The notes under the pieces: generated by a model | Database searches by the model: none | Told to the model about the DNA's origin: nothing | The model's input: only the letters and a program-made list of their open reading frames with translations | Shown: one piece after another, positions 6,071 through 7,286 of the stretch | Position numbering within the stretch: position 1 is the stretch's first letter | Layout: every line of letters begins with the position of its first letter | Position numbers and translations under genes: made by a program | Source of the DNA: Chloroflexota bacterium | GTDB taxonomy: Bacteria > Chloroflexota > Anaerolineae > Caldilineales > Caldilineaceae | DNA length: 7,286 nucleotides | NCBI GenBank assembly: GCA_016199425.1 | Contig: JACQGT010000607.1 | Location: 1-7,286, forward strand | Direction: 5' to 3'

Positions 6071-7108
6071 TCAGGATGAGGAATCACGGATGATCAACTG
6101 CGTTGGCAAAACGACAGTCCTGCCGGCACGGTTGGCGATCGTTTCGAGCAACAGCCATGCCGTCGTCTCGCCCATCAGAGCAAGATCACGCGCAATGACG
6201 GTAATGGGTGGGCTGTAGAGCCGGGTCAACTCGGTATCATCACAACCGACCAGGGCCAGATCGCGCCCTACCGCCACTTTGAGTTCTTGCAGGGCCTGCA
6301 ACACGCCGGCGAGGATCAAATTGCCGCCGGCAATCAGCGCCGTCGGGGGATTCGACGACGCCAACAACGAACGAGTTTCTGTATAGCCAACCGTTTTGCT
6401 CATGCCCATGCAGCGCACCAGCTCCGGATCGATGGCGATATCCGCCTCTTGCATGGCTGTATGGAAACCTGCCAGGCGCTCCCGGGCCGGGTCAAAAAAT
6501 TCTTGCCCGCCGATGAGGGCGATGCGCCGATGTCCTCGACTCAGCAGATGGGCAACCGCTGCTTGCATCCCGGAGCGGTGATCCGACTGCACGGCGCTGA
6601 CGTGACTACCCGGTGGGCGTTGTCGATCCAGCATGACGGTGGGAATGCCCAAGCCATGAATCAATTCAGCAGCTTGTGTCGCCCCATCGGCAGCGGTCGA
6701 AATCACCAACCCGCTGACCTGACGATGCGCCAGAAACCGAAGATAGGTCGTTTCAAGCTCTGGTTTGTTTTGGGAGGAGAGCAACATCATGGCATAGTCG
6801 TGATCTGCCAAAACATTTCCCAAACTGGCCGAGATGTCAGCCATAATTGGATTAGAAATCGTTCCTACCACAAAGCCAACCGAATAGGTAGTGCCGCTGC
6901 GTAGACTGTGAGCCAGAAAATCCGGTCGATAGCCAAGCGACAAAGCTGCGCTGCGCACCCGGGTTCGTAGCGCATTCGACACATGCGGATGATCGCTCAG
7001 GGCACGCGAAACAGACGAAATCGAGACGCCAGCATATTTCGCCACTTCATGAACTGTAACTTTATGAACTGTAGCTTTATCGCCGGAAAGTTTGCTGTCG
7101 GACGACAT
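6071..7108 (-). CDS. LacI-family transcriptional repressor
   Basis: This 345-residue DNA-binding regulator is of the usual family length. The helix-turn-helix is at about residues 18-40 (VTVHEVAKYAGVSISSVSRALS), followed by the third helix and hinge with GYRPDFLAHSLRSG (59-72). A periplasmic-binding-protein-like sensor domain then starts SVGFVVGTISNPIMADI and contains SGLVISTAADG, VMLDRQRPP, the RGHRRIALIGG turn (191-201) and a late VGCDDTELTRLYSPPITV, all normal LacI/GalR positions. It would bind as a dimer to the palindromes at 5955-5974 and 7146-7157 and release on binding a small effector, commonly a sugar or sugar derivative. ATG at 7108 is chosen because the in-frame GTG at 7186 lies inside the promoter. 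No Shine-Dalgarno precedes the ATG; a pyrimidine tract does. The first 17 residues before the helix-turn-helix are longer than typical and contain a five-residue duplication (KATVH, KVTVH). Confidence 0.93.
   Translation of the reverse strand: MSSDSKLSGDKATVHKVTVHEVAKYAGVSISSVSRALSDHPHVSNALRTRVRSAALSLGYRPDFLAHSLRSGTTYSVGFVVGTISNPIMADISASLGNVLADHDYAMMLLSSQNKPELETTYLRFLAHRQVSGLVISTAADGATQAAELIHGLGIPTVMLDRQRPPGSHVSAVQSDHRSGMQAAVAHLLSRGHRRIALIGGQEFFDPARERLAGFHTAMQEADIAIDPELVRCMGMSKTVGYTETRSLLASSNPPTALIAGGNLILAGVLQALQELKVAVGRDLALVGCDDTELTRLYSPPITVIARDLALMGETTAWLLLETIANRAGRTVVLPTQLIIRDSSS
7049..7078 (-). repeat. 15-bp tandem duplication in the repressor N-terminus
   Basis: Two adjacent 15-bp units, 7049-7063 and 7064-7078, differ at one base. 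They encode KATVH then KVTVH just before the helix-turn-helix. The change is in frame, so a small slippage or duplication extended the N-terminal arm by five residues without breaking the gene. Confidence 0.75.
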
Positions 7109-7145
7109 AGAGGAGGTCGCACCGTTCGCGTCTAGGGAAAATCCA

Positions 7146-7157
7146 GGAATCGTTTCC
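7146..7157. promoter_or_regulatory. LacI-family operator O2, autoregulatory
   Basis: GGAATCGTTTCC matches the core of the palindrome at 5959-5970 at 11 of 12 bases and has the same central CG. It begins at about the predicted transcription start of the repressor gene, just downstream of its -10. A repressor bound here would block initiation or clearance, giving autorepression. The one mismatch and poorer flanks suggest weaker binding than O1. Confidence 0.7.
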
Positions 7158-7164
7158 AGAATTG

Positions 7165-7193
7165 AAGATACCACACAAATTGGCACGTGTCAA
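7165..7193 (-). promoter_or_regulatory. Sigma70-like promoter of the repressor gene
   Basis: On the minus strand the -35 is a perfect TTGACA (7193-7188), the spacer is 17 bases, and the -10 is TATCTT (7170-7165, four of six). Transcription should start near 7158, leaving about 50 bases of leader before ATG at 7108. The -35 begins only 16 bp from the edge of the IS-end repeat, so the promoter belongs to the cluster rather than to the IS. Confidence 0.7.
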
Positions 7194-7209
7194 GATTTGA
7201 AACGTGGTG

Positions 7210-7230
7210 GGGTGCATTTCAGTTTTAGGG
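7210..7230 (-). repeat. Right copy of the 21-bp inverted IS-end repeat
   Basis: This is the exact reverse complement of 97-117, again overlapping the TAA of a transposase-like frame. It lies 16 bp upstream of the repressor's -35 box. An identical 21-mer in inverted orientation at the two edges of a 7-kb stretch is not expected by chance. Confidence 0.65.
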
Positions 7231-7286
7231 CGAGGTGGGAGTAGGATAGAGGGGAAGGTGGTAGTCACGGAAAAAGGAAAAAGAAA
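7225..7286 (-). CDS. Transposase, C-terminal 19 residues (partial, enters from the right edge)
   Basis: On the minus strand a frame enters from the window edge and ends at TAA (7227-7225), encoding a tail FFRDYHLPLYPTPTSP. The stop codon lies at the same place within the 21-bp repeat as the stop of the frame at 1-102. Both tails place an aspartate-aromatic pair before LY and end in a serine/proline-rich stretch, so they look homologous but diverged. The gene is read towards the repressor, in the same direction as the whole operon, so read-through could add transcription. Too little is visible to name the family. Confidence 0.35.
   Translation of the reverse strand, partial: SFSFFRDYHLPLYPTPTSP

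Larger units (their letters stand above)
97..7230. mobile_element. Possible IS-framed (composite-transposon-like) catabolic island
   Basis: The whole cluster lies between two inverted copies of the same 21-bp IS-end sequence, each attached to the 3' end of a transposase-like frame pointing inward. This geometry is that of a composite transposon, or of two independent insertions of related elements beside one locus. The two transposase tails differ in length and sequence, so the flanking elements are not recent identical duplicates. Target duplications around a whole composite would lie outside the window. The call is an inference from the end repeats only. Confidence 0.35.

Noticed and set aside
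7109..7186. GTG at 7186 as the repressor start
   Set aside because: It lies between the -35 and -10 boxes of the repressor promoter, so it would not be on the transcript.
1..7286. CRISPR array, tRNA, rRNA, riboswitch or toxin-antitoxin/defence genes
   Set aside because: No spaced direct repeats, no tRNA-like cloverleaf and no recognisable defence or toxin families were seen on either strand.

Overview
The window is a compact catabolic gene cluster with insertion-sequence debris at both edges. All five full-length genes lie on the minus strand. Base composition is moderately GC-rich. The solute-binding lipoprotein has a long Ala/Pro/Gln linker, the transporter is a LacI-regulated Dpp/Opp-type system, and one gene gap holds GGGATGAG tandem repeats. 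Together these suggest a Chloroflexota-type bacterium (Anaerolineae/Caldilineae-like). That is an impression from style, not a proven assignment.

In transcription order (high to low coordinates) the layout is: a LacI-family repressor (7108-6071) with its own sigma70-like promoter and an operator at the start of transcription; a 149-bp gap with a perfect 20-bp LacI-type palindrome; a family-5 solute-binding lipoprotein (5921-4194); a gap with five GGGATGAG repeats that can fold with an inverted copy; a DppB/OppB-like permease (4074-3127); a DppC/OppC-like permease (about 3105-2131); an acetolactate-synthase-like thiamine pyrophosphate (TPP) enzyme (2057-477); and a 53-codon remnant of a mandelate racemase/enolase-superfamily gene (330-169). 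No ABC ATPase gene is present, so the transporter must borrow one from elsewhere or has lost it.

The simplest reading is that the repressor senses a small molecule, probably a sugar-type or sugar-acid compound. When induced, it would release its own promoter and the transporter/enzyme operon. The imported compound would be processed by an enolase-superfamily enzyme (now destroyed here) and the TPP enzyme. The substrate cannot be read from the sequence.

The mobile-DNA content is the most unusual part. A 103-bp MITE-like element (340-442) has 26-bp terminal inverted repeats and perfect 8-bp target duplications. It sits between the Shine-Dalgarno sequence and the ATG of the enolase remnant. At the edges, a 21-bp identical sequence occurs in inverted orientation (97-117 and 7210-7230). 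Each copy overlaps the stop codon of a transposase-like reading frame that runs off the window. The whole cluster is therefore framed by two related but diverged IS ends, like a composite transposon or an IS-trapped catabolic island. I see no wholly new system; the combination of MITE disruption, IS framing and paired operators is what deserves checking.
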